A stretch of 64,000 nucleotides of DNA from Candidatus Dormiibacterota bacterium (GCA_003162415.1 PMOL01000009.1:195719-259718); one strand, 5' to 3'. Shown: positions 35,105-43,663, counted from the first letter of the stretch. Made by a program: numbers and translations. Notes: generated by a model not told the origin, from the letters alone.

Positions 35105-36534
35105 CCGGCGCCTTCGACCTTGCCGTCATCGGCGGAGGGACGGCGGGGCTGGTCGCGGCGCAGGCCGCGGCGCAGAAGCGACGGCGCGTGCTCCTGGTCA
35201 GCGACGGGCCGCTGGGAGGGGAGTGCACGTGGAACGGCTGCGTGCCGTCGAAGGCGCTCATCGAGGCGGCATCGGTGCGGCACACCGCGGCGAACGCCGA
35301 TCGCTTCGGGATCCGCGTCGGTGACGTGAGCGTCGATTTCGCTGCAGTCATGGACCACGTGCACGGCGTCATCAACGACATCGCGCGGTACGAGGACGAG
35401 TCGCATCTCGAGGCCGCCGGCGTCGTCGTGCGCCGCGGGCGCGCCGCTTTCGTTGATGCGCATACCCTCGCGGTCGGCGACGATCGTTTCAGCGCAGAGC
35501 ACTTCGTGGTGTGCACGGGAAGCAGGCCGGCTATCCCGGCGATCGACGGCCTGGACGGGGTGCCGTACCTCACCAACGAGACCATCTTCGAGCTGCGCGA
35601 GCAGCCGCGCCGTTTGCTCGTCCTCGGTGCCGGCGCAGTCGGACTCGAGCTCGCGCAGGCGTTCGCCCGCCTGGGGACTGATGTGGAGGTCATCGACGTC
35701 GAGGAGGTGTTTCTTCCACGCGAGGACCCGGAGATTGCGACCGTCATGCGCGACATCCTCGAGTCCGAGGGCCTTCGCTTGCACCTCGGCGTGCAGCCGG
35801 TACGCATCACACGCGCAGACGGTGGCGTCGAGCTGACGGTTCGCGACGGCGCGGACGAGCGCCTGCTCGCCGGTGATCAGATCCTCGTTGCCACCGGACG
35901 CAGGGCGAATACCGAGGGCCTCGGTCTCGAAACGGTCGGTGTGCGGGTGGGGGAGCGCGGCATCGTGGTGGATGCGCATCTGCGCACATCGGTGCGCGGC
36001 ATCTTCGCGGCAGGCGACGTGACCGGGACGCTGCCCTTCACCCACGTCGCCGCATACCAGGGGCGGTTGGCCGCGAACAATGCGTTCGAGCGTCAGCAGG
36101 CGGCGTCGTATCGGGTGATCCCGTGGGTGATCTTCACCGACCCGGAGATCGCCCATGTCGGTCTCACCGAACCCGAGGCGCGGCGAGTGCATGGCGACGG
36201 CGTGCGCATGGTGACGCTCCCGTTCACGGCCGTCGATCGTGCTGTGATCGCCCGCCGGACCAGGGGCCTGATCAAGGTCGTCACCGGTGGCAGGCCCGTA
36301 ATCGGTCACGCGGGCGGCGGGACCATCCTCGGCGCCCATATCGCGGGACCGGGCGCCGGTGAGTTGATGCACGAGTTCGTGGTCGGGATGCAGGTGCACG
36401 CGTTCAGCGGACGGCTGGCCCAGGCTGTGCACGCCTACCCGTCGATGTCCGTCGGGGTGCAGCAGGCCGTGGGCCGGCTGTTCGAGGGCGGGCGCGCCGC
36501 CGCCGTCGAGCTGCGCGAGGACCTGATGTCCTGA
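35101..36534 (+). CDS. FAD-dependent pyridine nucleotide-disulfide oxidoreductase (mercuric reductase-like)
   Basis: The 477-residue flavoprotein has the FAD loop (LAVIGGGTAGLVAA), the redox disulfide C42/C47 (GGECTWNGCVPSKA), the NAD(P) loop (VLGAGAVGLELAQAF), FAAGDVTGTLPFTHVA and a C-terminal dimerisation domain. In lipoamide dehydrogenase the C-terminus carries HPTLSE with the catalytic His-Glu pair; here it reads AYPSMSV, so both are replaced. A tyrosine at that position recalls MerA-type enzymes, but no N-terminal heavy-metal domain or terminal vicinal cysteines are present. It starts at GTG overlapping fabF. Substrate unknown. Confidence 0.88.
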   Translation: MTGAFDLAVIGGGTAGLVAAQAAAQKRRRVLLVSDGPLGGECTWNGCVPSKALIEAASVRHTAANADRFGIRVGDVSVDFAAVMDHVHGVINDIARYEDESHLEAAGVVVRRGRAAFVDAHTLAVGDDRFSAEHFVVCTGSRPAIPAIDGLDGVPYLTNETIFELREQPRRLLVLGAGAVGLELAQAFARLGTDVEVIDVEEVFLPREDPEIATVMRDILESEGLRLHLGVQPVRITRADGGVELTVRDGADERLLAGDQILVATGRRANTEGLGLETVGVRVGERGIVVDAHLRTSVRGIFAAGDVTGTLPFTHVAAYQGRLAANNAFERQQAASYRVIPWVIFTDPEIAHVGLTEPEARRVHGDGVRMVTLPFTAVDRAVIARRTRGLIKVVTGGRPVIGHAGGGTILGAHIAGPGAGELMHEFVVGMQVHAFSGRLAQAVHAYPSMSVGVQQAVGRLFEGGRAAAVELREDLMS

Positions 36535-36537
36535 GGC

Positions 36538-37257
36538 TCAGTCCGCGGCGGCGACCACCCGATCGAGCGCCGCCTTGATGATCCCGTAGCACTCGCACGA
36601 GACCGACTCGAGGCCCTCCCGGTCCACGATGGTCACCCGGCCCCGGTGGTAGCGGATCAGCCCCGCGGACTGAAGGAGCCCCGCCGAGAGCGTGACCGTT
36701 GCCCGGCGGGATCCGAGCATCTGGCCGAGGAATTCGTGCGTGATCGGGAAGGTGTCGGTGCCGACACGGTCGTGGCTCATCAGCAGCCAGCGGCTCAGCC
36801 GTTCCTCGTTGGAATGCAGCCGGTTGCATGCGGCCGCCTGCGAGATCTGCCCGAAGAGCGCCTGCACGTAGTTCTGCACCAGGTCGCGGAACGCGGGTAG
36901 CCGTTCGAGTCCCTTGGCGAACTCGCCGGCCTCGATGCGCAGCGTCCGTCCGGCGACCTGTGAGATGGCGCGGACGGCGAGCGATCCTCCCGGGACAAGC
37001 GGCACCCCGACGATCCCCTCGTTGCCGATGGTCGCCACCTCGACGATGTTCCCGTCGGCGAGCGGCGTGACCAGCGAGATCACCCCGTCGACCGGGAAAT
37101 GGACATACGAGATGGGCTGCCCGGGATCGAAGATGACCGTCTTCACGCTGAGATGCCCAGGGCGAAGATGCTGCATGAGCGCGTCGCGCTCCTCGTCTGG
37201 CAGCGCCTCCAGCAGGTGGTTGCCTGCCGGCGCTGTGAGGGTGCTCGCTTTTGCCAT
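36538..37257 (-). CDS. Crp/Fnr-family transcriptional regulator
   Basis: The 239-residue protein has a cyclic-nucleotide-binding-type beta-roll (IFDPGQPISYVHFPVDGVISLVTPLADGNIVEVATIGNEGIVGVPLV) and a dimer helix (DLVQNYVQALFGQISQAAACNRLHSNEERLSRWLLM). A winged HTH follows (ITHEFLGQMLGSRRATVTLSAGLLQSAGLIRYHRGRVTI). No N-terminal cysteine cluster for an iron-sulfur centre is present, and the glycine-rich cAMP motif is not canonical, so the effector is unknown. The start is ATG 37257. It converges on the flavoprotein gene with a 3-bp gap. Confidence 0.9.
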   Translation of the reverse strand: MAKASTLTAPAGNHLLEALPDEERDALMQHLRPGHLSVKTVIFDPGQPISYVHFPVDGVISLVTPLADGNIVEVATIGNEGIVGVPLVPGGSLAVRAISQVAGRTLRIEAGEFAKGLERLPAFRDLVQNYVQALFGQISQAAACNRLHSNEERLSRWLLMSHDRVGTDTFPITHEFLGQMLGSRRATVTLSAGLLQSAGLIRYHRGRVTIVDREGLESVSCECYGIIKAALDRVVAAAD

Positions 37258-37336
37258 TAGACCGAGTTTGACATTACCGCAGCGGCGCTGATTTGGGCAA
37301 CCTTGAGCAGCCCCCATGGGAGAATCCGGGAGCCCA

Positions 37337-37408
37337 GCCGATGTAGCTCAGGGGTAGAGCAACCGCCTTGTAAGCGGTTGGTCGGGAGTTCGAATCTCCC
37401 CATCGGCT
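37337..37408 (+). tRNA. tRNA-Thr (anticodon TGT)
   Basis: The acceptor GCCGATG pairs with CATCGGC. The D-arm reads GCTCAGGGGTAGAGC. The anticodon stem ACCGC/GCGGT encloses CTTGTAA (TGT), and the T-arm reads GGGAGTTCGAATCTCCC. CCA is not encoded. Confidence 0.96.
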
Positions 37409-37579
37409 CTGGCAGTGAGAGCGTGGCTATCGGTGATCGGGTCGCGATCGGCGTCCCGATCCAGGGTGCCCGTGGTCGGGCGCCAGCTTGTGTGTGGTCC
37501 GCCGAGGTCTGACTGCACGCGGCTCGAGAACGATCCCTGCGGGGGCGACCCTTTTCGGCTGTTGCACCCGTATTAGAGT

Positions 37580-38149
37580 GTGACGTCGTCGAGCGCACTG
37601 GCGGAGGCGTGGCTACCCCGCATGATGGCCGGCAACCTTGAGGAAGCTCCTGGCGCCGCGATCGCGCGGTTTGAGGCCGAACTGGCGCCATTACTCCATC
37701 AAGCGCTCGGTATGGCGTCCGCAATCCTTTTGGACCCGTCAGCAGCCGAAGATGCGGTGCAGGAGGCGGCCCTGAGAGCTTGGCGTAGCCGTCACAACCG
37801 GCTGCCCGGTACCGATCTCCGGCCGTGGTTCTTCGCGATCGTCGCCAATCAGTGCCGTGAGTTGCTCCGTGGACGTTGGACACAGGTTCTACGTCTCGAT
37901 CCGAGCGCGACGGTTCTTGCCGCGCGTGCTGATCGAGTAGACGCCACTGAAGACATCCTCGACTTACGCATCGCGCTTCTACGGCTCTCGACGCGAGACC
38001 GCATCGCGCTGGTGCTGCGCTATTACCTCGATCTGTCCTTCGACGATGTCGCGCTGATCGCGGGCTGCTCGATCGACGCGGCGAAGTCTCGGGTCCGGCG
38101 CGGCGAGACCGCGCTCCGAGCCGTGCTCCTGAGCGAAGCACCGATATGA
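37580..38149 (+). CDS. ECF RNA polymerase sigma factor
   Basis: The 189-residue protein has sigma region 2 (LLHQALGMASAILLDPSAAEDAVQEAALRAWRSR, WFFAIVANQCRELLRGR) and region 4 (LSTRDRIALVLRYYLDLSFDDVALIAGCSIDAAKSRVRRGETALR). GTG 37580 is the ORF start, but ATG 37622 (MMAGNLEEAPG) is an equally good start. The stop overlaps the membrane partner by 4 nt (ATGA), so the pair is translationally coupled. Confidence 0.9.
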   Translation: MTSSSALAEAWLPRMMAGNLEEAPGAAIARFEAELAPLLHQALGMASAILLDPSAAEDAVQEAALRAWRSRHNRLPGTDLRPWFFAIVANQCRELLRGRWTQVLRLDPSATVLAARADRVDATEDILDLRIALLRLSTRDRIALVLRYYLDLSFDDVALIAGCSIDAAKSRVRRGETALRAVLLSEAPI

Positions 38150-39450
38150 CTGAGGACCACATGGATCCCCTCGTCCGTGACAGGTTGCAACGGCTCATCG
38201 AATCTTCCGCTCCGGGTGCAGATGCGGAGACACGAATCCTGAAGTCATTCCGCGACAGTGCCACTCGAGCAGGTTCGCAACGGCAACTGCTGTCCCTTCG
38301 CCTTGGACGTCCGCTCAGGGCAGTTGCACTCGCGATCCTCACGGCTGCGGTCGTTGCGGGATCCGTGGTCGTCGGATTTGCCGTGCTGGCGCGGCGCGCT
38401 CCGGTTCCGGTGCACGTGCCGCCAGTCTCGGCAGCAGCAACCCCGACTGCCAGCGCCATGCCGACCGCCAGCACTGCGCCTCCCAGTCCTTCGGCGTCGC
38501 CAGCTGCTGCGAATTGGGTGAATCGCTTTGTTCCGGTCGGCGACGTCGGAGCCATCGTGCTCGGTCCCAGCAGCGTGTACGTCATCTGCAACGAGAACGA
38601 GCCCGCCGGTTCGTATTCTCCGGCGCTCGCCCACGTGGTGAGGATCGACCGAAGCAACGGTGCAATCCATGACGGCGGCAGCTTCCCGGGTGCAGGAAGT
38701 CTCGCCGTCGCGGGTGGCTACCTCTGGGTTGCGACCGCTCCGAGCCCCGGGGTCGCTTCAAGGGAGGCGAACGTCCTGTACCGTCTGAACGCGTTGACGC
38801 TCGTCGTGGAGCAGCGCACATCGATAGCCCGACTGACAACCGCGGGCAACTTCGAGCCACCTGCCCTCACCGCCGCCGGAAACGTGTTGTGGATTGGATA
38901 CGGCCCCCACGTGGCGAGGCTCAACGCCACGAGCGGTGCGACGGTATGGAGCCGCAATCTCGGTGGCACGGGTTCGGTCACAAGCCTCTCCGTGGACCCC
39001 ACCGGCCGGCTGATCTACGCAGGCTTCGATGGCGACCACCCGAGCATTGCCGAACTCAACGCAACCACGGGCGCGACCCTGGCGTTGACCTCCGCCTACT
39101 ACGGATTTGACCTCGGGGGGCCCAAGCTGGCCGCATTCGTTGGAGATGTCTGGGTTGCATATGCAACGGGTATGGACGGTACGAATGTCGACCTGGGGGC
39201 ATCGGACCTCATCCCGAGAGCAGGGGGTGTCGATGGCTTGCATTCCAATGGCCTCGATGTGTTCCGAGGCAACGGTTTCCTCTGGATGACTGACGTCGGC
39301 GAGTTGTTCTGCGCCGACCAAGCAACCGGGGCAATACGTGGCACGATCAACGATGTGCCCTTTGGCAGCCTCATTGCCTCCGACTCGGCGGGCACCGTCG
39401 CGGGCGGGTCGAATGGGGTGTACTTCCTTCGGCCCAACCCTCGCTGCTAA
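38146..39450 (+). CDS. Membrane-anchored propeller protein, candidate anti-sigma partner
   Basis: The 434-residue protein has a cytoplasmic N-terminus of about 55 residues, one transmembrane helix (AVALAILTAAVVAGSVVVGFAVLA), a Thr/Pro/Ser/Ala-rich linker and an extracellular domain of about 310 residues. That domain has PQQ-like blades (LNATSGATVWSRNLGG, LNATTGATLALTS, DQATGAIRGTIND). The N-terminus lacks the zf-HC His/Cys motif, so the role as anti-sigma factor rests on the 4-nt overlap with the sigma gene and on topology. The propeller could sense an external ligand. Confidence 0.75.
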   Translation: MTEDHMDPLVRDRLQRLIESSAPGADAETRILKSFRDSATRAGSQRQLLSLRLGRPLRAVALAILTAAVVAGSVVVGFAVLARRAPVPVHVPPVSAAATPTASAMPTASTAPPSPSASPAAANWVNRFVPVGDVGAIVLGPSSVYVICNENEPAGSYSPALAHVVRIDRSNGAIHDGGSFPGAGSLAVAGGYLWVATAPSPGVASREANVLYRLNALTLVVEQRTSIARLTTAGNFEPPALTAAGNVLWIGYGPHVARLNATSGATVWSRNLGGTGSVTSLSVDPTGRLIYAGFDGDHPSIAELNATTGATLALTSAYYGFDLGGPKLAAFVGDVWVAYATGMDGTNVDLGASDLIPRAGGVDGLHSNGLDVFRGNGFLWMTDVGELFCADQATGAIRGTINDVPFGSLIASDSAGTVAGGSNGVYFLRPNPRC

Positions 39451-39504
39451 ACCAGAGCGTCGTTAGCACCGACGGCGTCATGTAAGAAAAGCCGGGGGTT
39501 CTAG

Positions 39505-40095
39505 TCAGCACTTCCAATCGCCGAGAATGTGAAGTTGGGTGCGCGGTGGAGTGGGCCCAGCACCGCCGACAAAGGTCAACTCAGCATTGATGAAGCCCGA
39601 TTGGCCATCTGCCGCGGTCACGCCGAGAACGCCCGCGACGGATTGCCAAAAGGCGCCGGTGGCGTACTCGCGGATGGCTGCCTTGGGCACATCATTCACA
39701 CCGAGGCCATGAACCCAGGATGACAACTCATAGGTACCGGGCCCGTCATAGGAACCTTGGACTTCGATGTAGAGCAAGAACGAGTTGTGCCGTCCGGTCA
39801 AAAGGATCAGGCCGTCGAGCACATGAGACGACGTTTGACAGGGAGTCGATCCATCCCGAGTGACCTTCGCACAGTCGTTGAAGGCGCCTGAGAGTTCGAA
39901 GTCGGCCACCGAACATGTCGCGGGCACCAACGACGGTAGTTCCTCGACAAACGGCGTGGTCGTGGGTGTCGGTGATATCAGCCGGCCGATCCCGCCGGTG
40001 GCGAGCCACGATACCCCGACCACGCTCACGACGACGGCCGCCAGAAGAAGGATGGCCCTGGACCGGCTCGGCGGTTCCACTTCCATGCCGGACAT
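39505..40095 (-). CDS. Membrane-anchored secreted protein of the W-x-C family
   Basis: The 196-residue protein has one N-terminal hydrophobic anchor (AILLLAAVVVSVVGVSWLATG). Its outer domain is beta-rich with cysteines (ATCSVADF, FNDCAKV, TPCQTS), a YDGPGTY motif and a terminal GDWKC. Two proteins at 60.4-61.5 kb share GP[GS]TY and a late W-x-C, so I treat them as paralogs. No known family recognised. The gene is alone on its strand, between the sigma pair and the aldolase. Confidence 0.65.
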   Translation of the reverse strand: MSGMEVEPPSRSRAILLLAAVVVSVVGVSWLATGGIGRLISPTPTTTPFVEELPSLVPATCSVADFELSGAFNDCAKVTRDGSTPCQTSSHVLDGLILLTGRHNSFLLYIEVQGSYDGPGTYELSSWVHGLGVNDVPKAAIREYATGAFWQSVAGVLGVTAADGQSGFINAELTFVGGAGPTPPRTQLHILGDWKC

Positions 40096-40205
40096 GATGC
40101 CCCCGGCTGGGTTTCTTGGCTGTCTCAGCGATGATGCCGGTCGGCCAGTGGTTACAGTGTTGGCACACGCGCGTGGCGCGCGCGACCGACGCTTGGAGGG
40201 TCGTT

Positions 40206-40874
40206 ATGGACGCGGATTTCGTCAACCAGCTGATCGACGCTGCGCAACGAGTCGTGGCGAGCGGCGCGATCTCCGCGAACGGGCACGGCAACGTGAGCCT
40301 ACGAGTGCCGGATTCGGACGAGATGTACTTCACCGCCGGCCCGTCGCTCCGGAACCACGCCGCATCCGCAGTGGTGCGGATAGGGCTCGACGGGACCTTG
40401 CGCGAGGGTGAGCTCCCGCCGATTCAGGGAGCGGTTGTCGCGATGCACACGGCCATGTACGCGGACAATCCGGATGTCGGCTGCGTGCTGCACACGCACT
40501 CGCCGTTCGCGACCGCGTATGCGGTGGCCCACCGCCCGATCGGCTGCTGGGTTGAAGCCCTGGCGATGTTCGGTCTCCCGACCGGCGTGCCGGTTGCCGG
40601 GTACGGACCGCGCGGGTCCGAACAGGCCGTCGCCAACATCCGTGCGGCGGTCACGCCGGGCGTGCCGGCGGTGCTGCTGGCCAACCACGGTGTGCTCGTG
40701 TTCCACCGAACCCCTGACCTCGCGATCATGGTCGGCGGCATCGTCGAAGAAGCCGCGCAGGCCGGCATCAGAGCGGGCAGCATTGGCGGACCGGTCGAAA
40801 TCCCGGACGAGCTCCGCGCGGCCGCCTTGCAGCGGGCGATGGCATTCGAGGCGAAGGGGACGGCGCGCGTCTAA
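40206..40874 (+). CDS. Class II aldolase/adducin domain protein
   Basis: The 222-residue protein has the class II aldolase fold: SANGHGNVSLRVP near the N-terminus, EGELPPIQGAVVAMH, the zinc ligands in CVLHTHSPFATAYA, and the third ligand in VLLANHGVLVF. Enzymes of the family cleave sugar phosphates such as fuculose-1-phosphate, or dehydrate methylthioribulose phosphate. The start ATG has GGAGGG about 5 nt upstream; the track's start is 30 codons too early. Substrate not readable. Confidence 0.88.
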   Translation: MDADFVNQLIDAAQRVVASGAISANGHGNVSLRVPDSDEMYFTAGPSLRNHAASAVVRIGLDGTLREGELPPIQGAVVAMHTAMYADNPDVGCVLHTHSPFATAYAVAHRPIGCWVEALAMFGLPTGVPVAGYGPRGSEQAVANIRAAVTPGVPAVLLANHGVLVFHRTPDLAIMVGGIVEEAAQAGIRAGSIGGPVEIPDELRAAALQRAMAFEAKGTARV

Positions 40875-40892
40875 AGAAGGTGCGCGATCGGA

Positions 40893-41204
40893 TCAGGTTG
40901 TCGACGGTCCCCGTCGATAGGTGACGTGGATCGACGGGATCCGCCGGGTGACAGTCCGGCTCAGCTGACCGAAGCCGCCTCCGGTATTCGCCGGGTATGT
41001 CGCGCTGACGAACGGCTCGTTGTCGGCTTCGGACTCCACCGTGTACCCGAGGCTTTCAAGCCGGGCTGAGTCTCGAGCGAATGCGTCGTTATGCCAGTAC
41101 GCCTTCTCAATAGAGGCGGGAAGCTGGTTGCGCCCGCGGATCTTTCGAGCCTCCAGCTGATTCAGCTGGTCCTCGAACCACACGCCGACGCTCCCGGCAC
41201 TCAC
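40893..41204 (-). CDS. Hypothetical soluble protein, coupled to a small membrane ORF
   Basis: The 103-residue product (GTG start, MSAGSVGVWFEDQLNQLEARK...) has a basic helix and then a mixed segment (WHNDAFARDSARLESLGYTVESEADNEPF). The start overlaps the stop of the upstream 40-residue membrane ORF (GTGA), which shows that the longer 209-residue ORF in the track is not the real gene. No family recognised. Confidence 0.6.
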   Translation of the reverse strand: MSAGSVGVWFEDQLNQLEARKIRGRNQLPASIEKAYWHNDAFARDSARLESLGYTVESEADNEPFVSATYPANTGGGFGQLSRTVTRRIPSIHVTYRRGPSTT

Positions 41205-41323
41205 ATGCGTCGGTGGAGATGCTGGTGATAGCGGCTGATCCCGACGATGATGATGGCGATGATCGACGCCAGTATCGCGAGCGTGATCAACAACTCGGGG
41301 ATATGTCCAACGTTCACGTCCAT
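41201..41323 (-). CDS. Small single-helix membrane protein (not in ORF track)
   Basis: The 40-residue frame MDVNVGHIPELLITLAILAS continues into a clear transmembrane helix (IIAIIIVGI) and a basic tail (RYHQHLHRRM). It ends in TGA overlapping the GTG of the next gene and begins 44 bp after the HAD gene stop. Small membrane proteins of this shape are often regulators or subunits. Function unknown. Confidence 0.6.
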   Translation of the reverse strand: MDVNVGHIPELLITLAILASIIAIIIVGISRYHQHLHRRM

Positions 41324-41367
41324 ACCAGCCAGATGGTAGGCCCTTTGCGAAAGCGGTGCCAGAGGGT

Positions 41368-42216
41368 CTAACCCGTGGCAAGCGCCGCAGGGTCGGCGTC
41401 CTCGATCGTCCAGTTCGCGGCGGCAAGCTCGCTGATCTTGCGAGCGAAGCCATCGTCCTCGACGCTCGGGAGCACCTCAGTAGCAGTACGCATGACATCC
41501 TCGTCGCTGTCGCCCACGGCATAGCTCCGGCCGGTCACGCGGAACATGGCCAGGTCATTGGGCATGTCGCCGAAGCTGATCGCGGCGGTCGCGTCGATCC
41601 CGAGCGCGCGCAGCGCACGACATGTCCCAGTGCCCTTGTCCACGCCCCGAGCGGTGACGTCCAGGACGGTCGACCGCCCGACATGGCTCAGCGCGGCCGA
41701 GTCCGCTTCTGCCGCAACCAGTTCGGCGATGTGGCGCAGATCGCCGTTGGCGTGTCGCATCGCCATAGTGCAGCACGCCGTCTCGGCCACCACCGCGCTG
41801 TCGACGACGACGCGTGTGGGCCCGTGCGGCTGTGTCGGGCTCAGGCGCCAGTACTCCTCGGTCATGCGCCAGAGTGCTCCGTCGAAGCTCGCCACCCCGG
41901 CGTCCTCGCCGAGAGCGATCTCGACGACGCGGCGGGTCGCTGTTGGTGGCAACTCTTCCATCCACGCCATCGTCTTGTGGTGCGACCGCCAGCCGATCGC
42001 ACCTGAGCAGCAGACCGCCACCGCTGTGCGCCCGGCGAGCTCCTGGAAGTGCTCGAGTCCCTGAGGCGTTCTCGCCGTCGCGATGACGAACGCGATCCCG
42101 GCGGACCGGACGAGGTCCAGCGCCTCGATCGTGGCCGGGGAGATGGAGAAGTCGGAGCGAACGACAGTGCCGTCGAGATCGGTGACGACGGCCTCGATCC
42201 TCACGACGCTGAGCAT
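41368..42216 (-). CDS. HAD-superfamily Cof-like phosphatase
   Basis: The 282-residue protein has HAD motif I (VVTDLDGTVV, nucleophile Asp), motif II (VIATARTPQG), a type IIB cap insertion, a lysine motif (GVDKGTGTCRALRALGI) and motif III (ISFGDMPNDLAMF). Cof-type enzymes hydrolyse sugar phosphates or flavin-type phosphates in the cytoplasm. It probably heads an operon with the two small genes downstream. Confidence 0.9.
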   Translation of the reverse strand: MLSVVRIEAVVTDLDGTVVRSDFSISPATIEALDLVRSAGIAFVIATARTPQGLEHFQELAGRTAVAVCCSGAIGWRSHHKTMAWMEELPPTATRRVVEIALGEDAGVASFDGALWRMTEEYWRLSPTQPHGPTRVVVDSAVVAETACCTMAMRHANGDLRHIAELVAAEADSAALSHVGRSTVLDVTARGVDKGTGTCRALRALGIDATAAISFGDMPNDLAMFRVTGRSYAVGDSDEDVMRTATEVLPSVEDDGFARKISELAAANWTIEDADPAALATG

Positions 42217-42277
42217 GATCGCTCAGGATCGGCGGGCCGAGGGTCGCGGCTGACCCGTGTCGCCGCGACCCTCGCCG

Positions 42278-42493
42278 TCAGGATCGGTCGAGCGCCGACG
42301 CTGTGACGTGGGGGTGTGCTTGCGCACGGACCCGAGCGTCGATCAGCCGAGCGGATCGACCGTAGAGGTACGCCACCTCGGAAGCCGGCAGGTCCTGCTC
42401 GCGGGCCAGGCGCCGCCGGCTGTGGCTGGCGTCGTTGATCATGTCGCGGCTTCGCTCCCGGGCGAGATCGTGCAGCGCGTTCCAGTTCATCAT
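42278..42493 (-). CDS. Small hypothetical protein divergent from the WYL regulator
   Basis: The 71-residue product (MMNWNALHDLARERSRDMIN...) is a charged helix followed by a helix and a His/Ala tail. It is the C-terminal part of the 428-residue minus ORF in the track, the rest of which is a shadow of the regulator gene. The M-x-W/Y-NALHxLAxER start resembles small proteins often found beside such regulators. It shares the operator region with the WYL gene. Confidence 0.55.
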   Translation of the reverse strand: MMNWNALHDLARERSRDMINDASHSRRRLAREQDLPASEVAYLYGRSARLIDARVRAQAHPHVTASALDRS

Positions 42494-42516
42494 GGCCGTG
42501 ATGCTACAGGGCAATA

Positions 42517-42533
42517 AGGACAGTATCCGTCCT
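42517..42533. promoter_or_regulatory. Palindromic operator between the small gene and the WYL regulator
   Basis: The 17-bp aggacagtatccgtcct is a near-perfect inverted repeat (AGGAC/GTCCT with a matched inner G/C). It lies 2 bp before the regulator start and 23 bp before the small gene, so the regulator could control both. Binding is inferred. Confidence 0.55.
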
Positions 42534-42535
42534 AT

Positions 42536-43561
42536 ATGATGACGAATATGGATTTGTCCGTCGGGCGGCTGCTCACTCTGATCGAGCTGCTCCAGGTCTA
42601 CCGGCAGCTCAACGCCGAGGAGATCGCGAGCCGCCTCGAGGTCACGCCGAGGACCGTTCGCCGGTACATCACCGGACTGCAGGAAATGGGTATTCCCGTG
42701 GAGACCGAGCGCGGCCCCGCCGGCGGCTACCGGCTTCAGCGCGGGTTCAAGCTCCCCCCGCTGATGCTCAGCAACGACGAAGCACTGGTGATGATCATCG
42801 GCCTCCTCGCAGCTCAGCGTCTTGGGCTGTCGGCGTCGGGGAGTGCCGTGCAGGGAGCGCTCGCCAAGCTCGACCGGCTCCTCCCGGAGACCCAGCGCGT
42901 CCAGGTGCAGGCGATGCAGGACTTCGTCAGCCTCGGGCTCTCGCCGGCCGGGAGGGATCACGCGGATGCGGCCACCATCCTCCTTCTGAGCACCGCCGCG
43001 CGGGATCGCATCGGGGTACGCCTCACGTACCGGTCGGCGACGGGGGAGACGACCGAGCGAGCCGTCGACCCCTACGGCGTCGCGTTCCAGAGCGGCCACT
43101 GGTACCTGGTGTGCTTCGATCACTTCCGAGACGCGCTTCGAACCTTCCGGCTCGATCGGATGGTGGCAACCGAGGGGACCGACCAGACCTTCGAGCGTCC
43201 TGAGGATTTCGACGTCATCGGCTACCTCCGGCAGGCGATCGGCGAGGCGGTATACGGCACGCGTTGCGAGGTCCTGCTCGATCTCAGCCTCGAGGACGCG
43301 AGGAAACGCGTGTCGCCCACCGACGGCACGCTGGAGACGTCCGACGGCGGCACCGTGCTGCGGTTCAGCGCCGACGACTTCGACTGGGCGGCGGTGTTCC
43401 TCGCCGGTCTCGAGTGCGACCTGGTGGTGTTGCGGCCGCCCGAGCTGCGCGGGTCGCTGCGGACGTTGGCCGCTCGTTTGCGGGACTCGGCGCGTGCACC
43501 GAAGCGCGATCGCGCCGCGTTGCCACTCGCTCGGCGTGAGGCAGTCGATACAGGGCCGTGA
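42536..43561 (+). CDS. WYL-domain transcriptional regulator (YafY type)
   Basis: The 341-residue protein has an N-terminal HTH_11 domain (RLLTLIELLQVYRQLNAEEIASRLEVTPRTVRRYITGL), the GIPVETERGPAGGYRL wing, a WYL sensor (VRLTYRSATGETTERAVDPYGVAFQSGHWYLVCFD) and a C-terminal WCX domain. WYL domains bind ligands or nucleic acid and control defence or metabolic genes. ATG 42536 or M5 may be the start; there is no ribosome site. Confidence 0.9.
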   Translation: MMTNMDLSVGRLLTLIELLQVYRQLNAEEIASRLEVTPRTVRRYITGLQEMGIPVETERGPAGGYRLQRGFKLPPLMLSNDEALVMIIGLLAAQRLGLSASGSAVQGALAKLDRLLPETQRVQVQAMQDFVSLGLSPAGRDHADAATILLLSTAARDRIGVRLTYRSATGETTERAVDPYGVAFQSGHWYLVCFDHFRDALRTFRLDRMVATEGTDQTFERPEDFDVIGYLRQAIGEAVYGTRCEVLLDLSLEDARKRVSPTDGTLETSDGGTVLRFSADDFDWAAVFLAGLECDLVVLRPPELRGSLRTLAARLRDSARAPKRDRAALPLARREAVDTGP

Positions 43562-43663
43562 CACGAGTGGATGGTGTCCCGCTATGTGACCTCAGCAGAC
43601 TTGTCCCATGACGTCTTTCGTACTTGCCGCGCACCCAGCCATCGATCTCCCAGCACCCGGCCG

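Noticed and set aside
40893-41522. 209-residue minus ORF
   Set aside because: Its N-terminal half is antisense/low-complexity, and the overlap with the 40-residue membrane frame shows that translation starts at 41204.
42278-43564. 428-residue minus ORF opposite the WYL regulator
   Set aside because: Only the last 71 codons, outside the regulator, look coding; the rest is a shadow, so I kept just the small gene.
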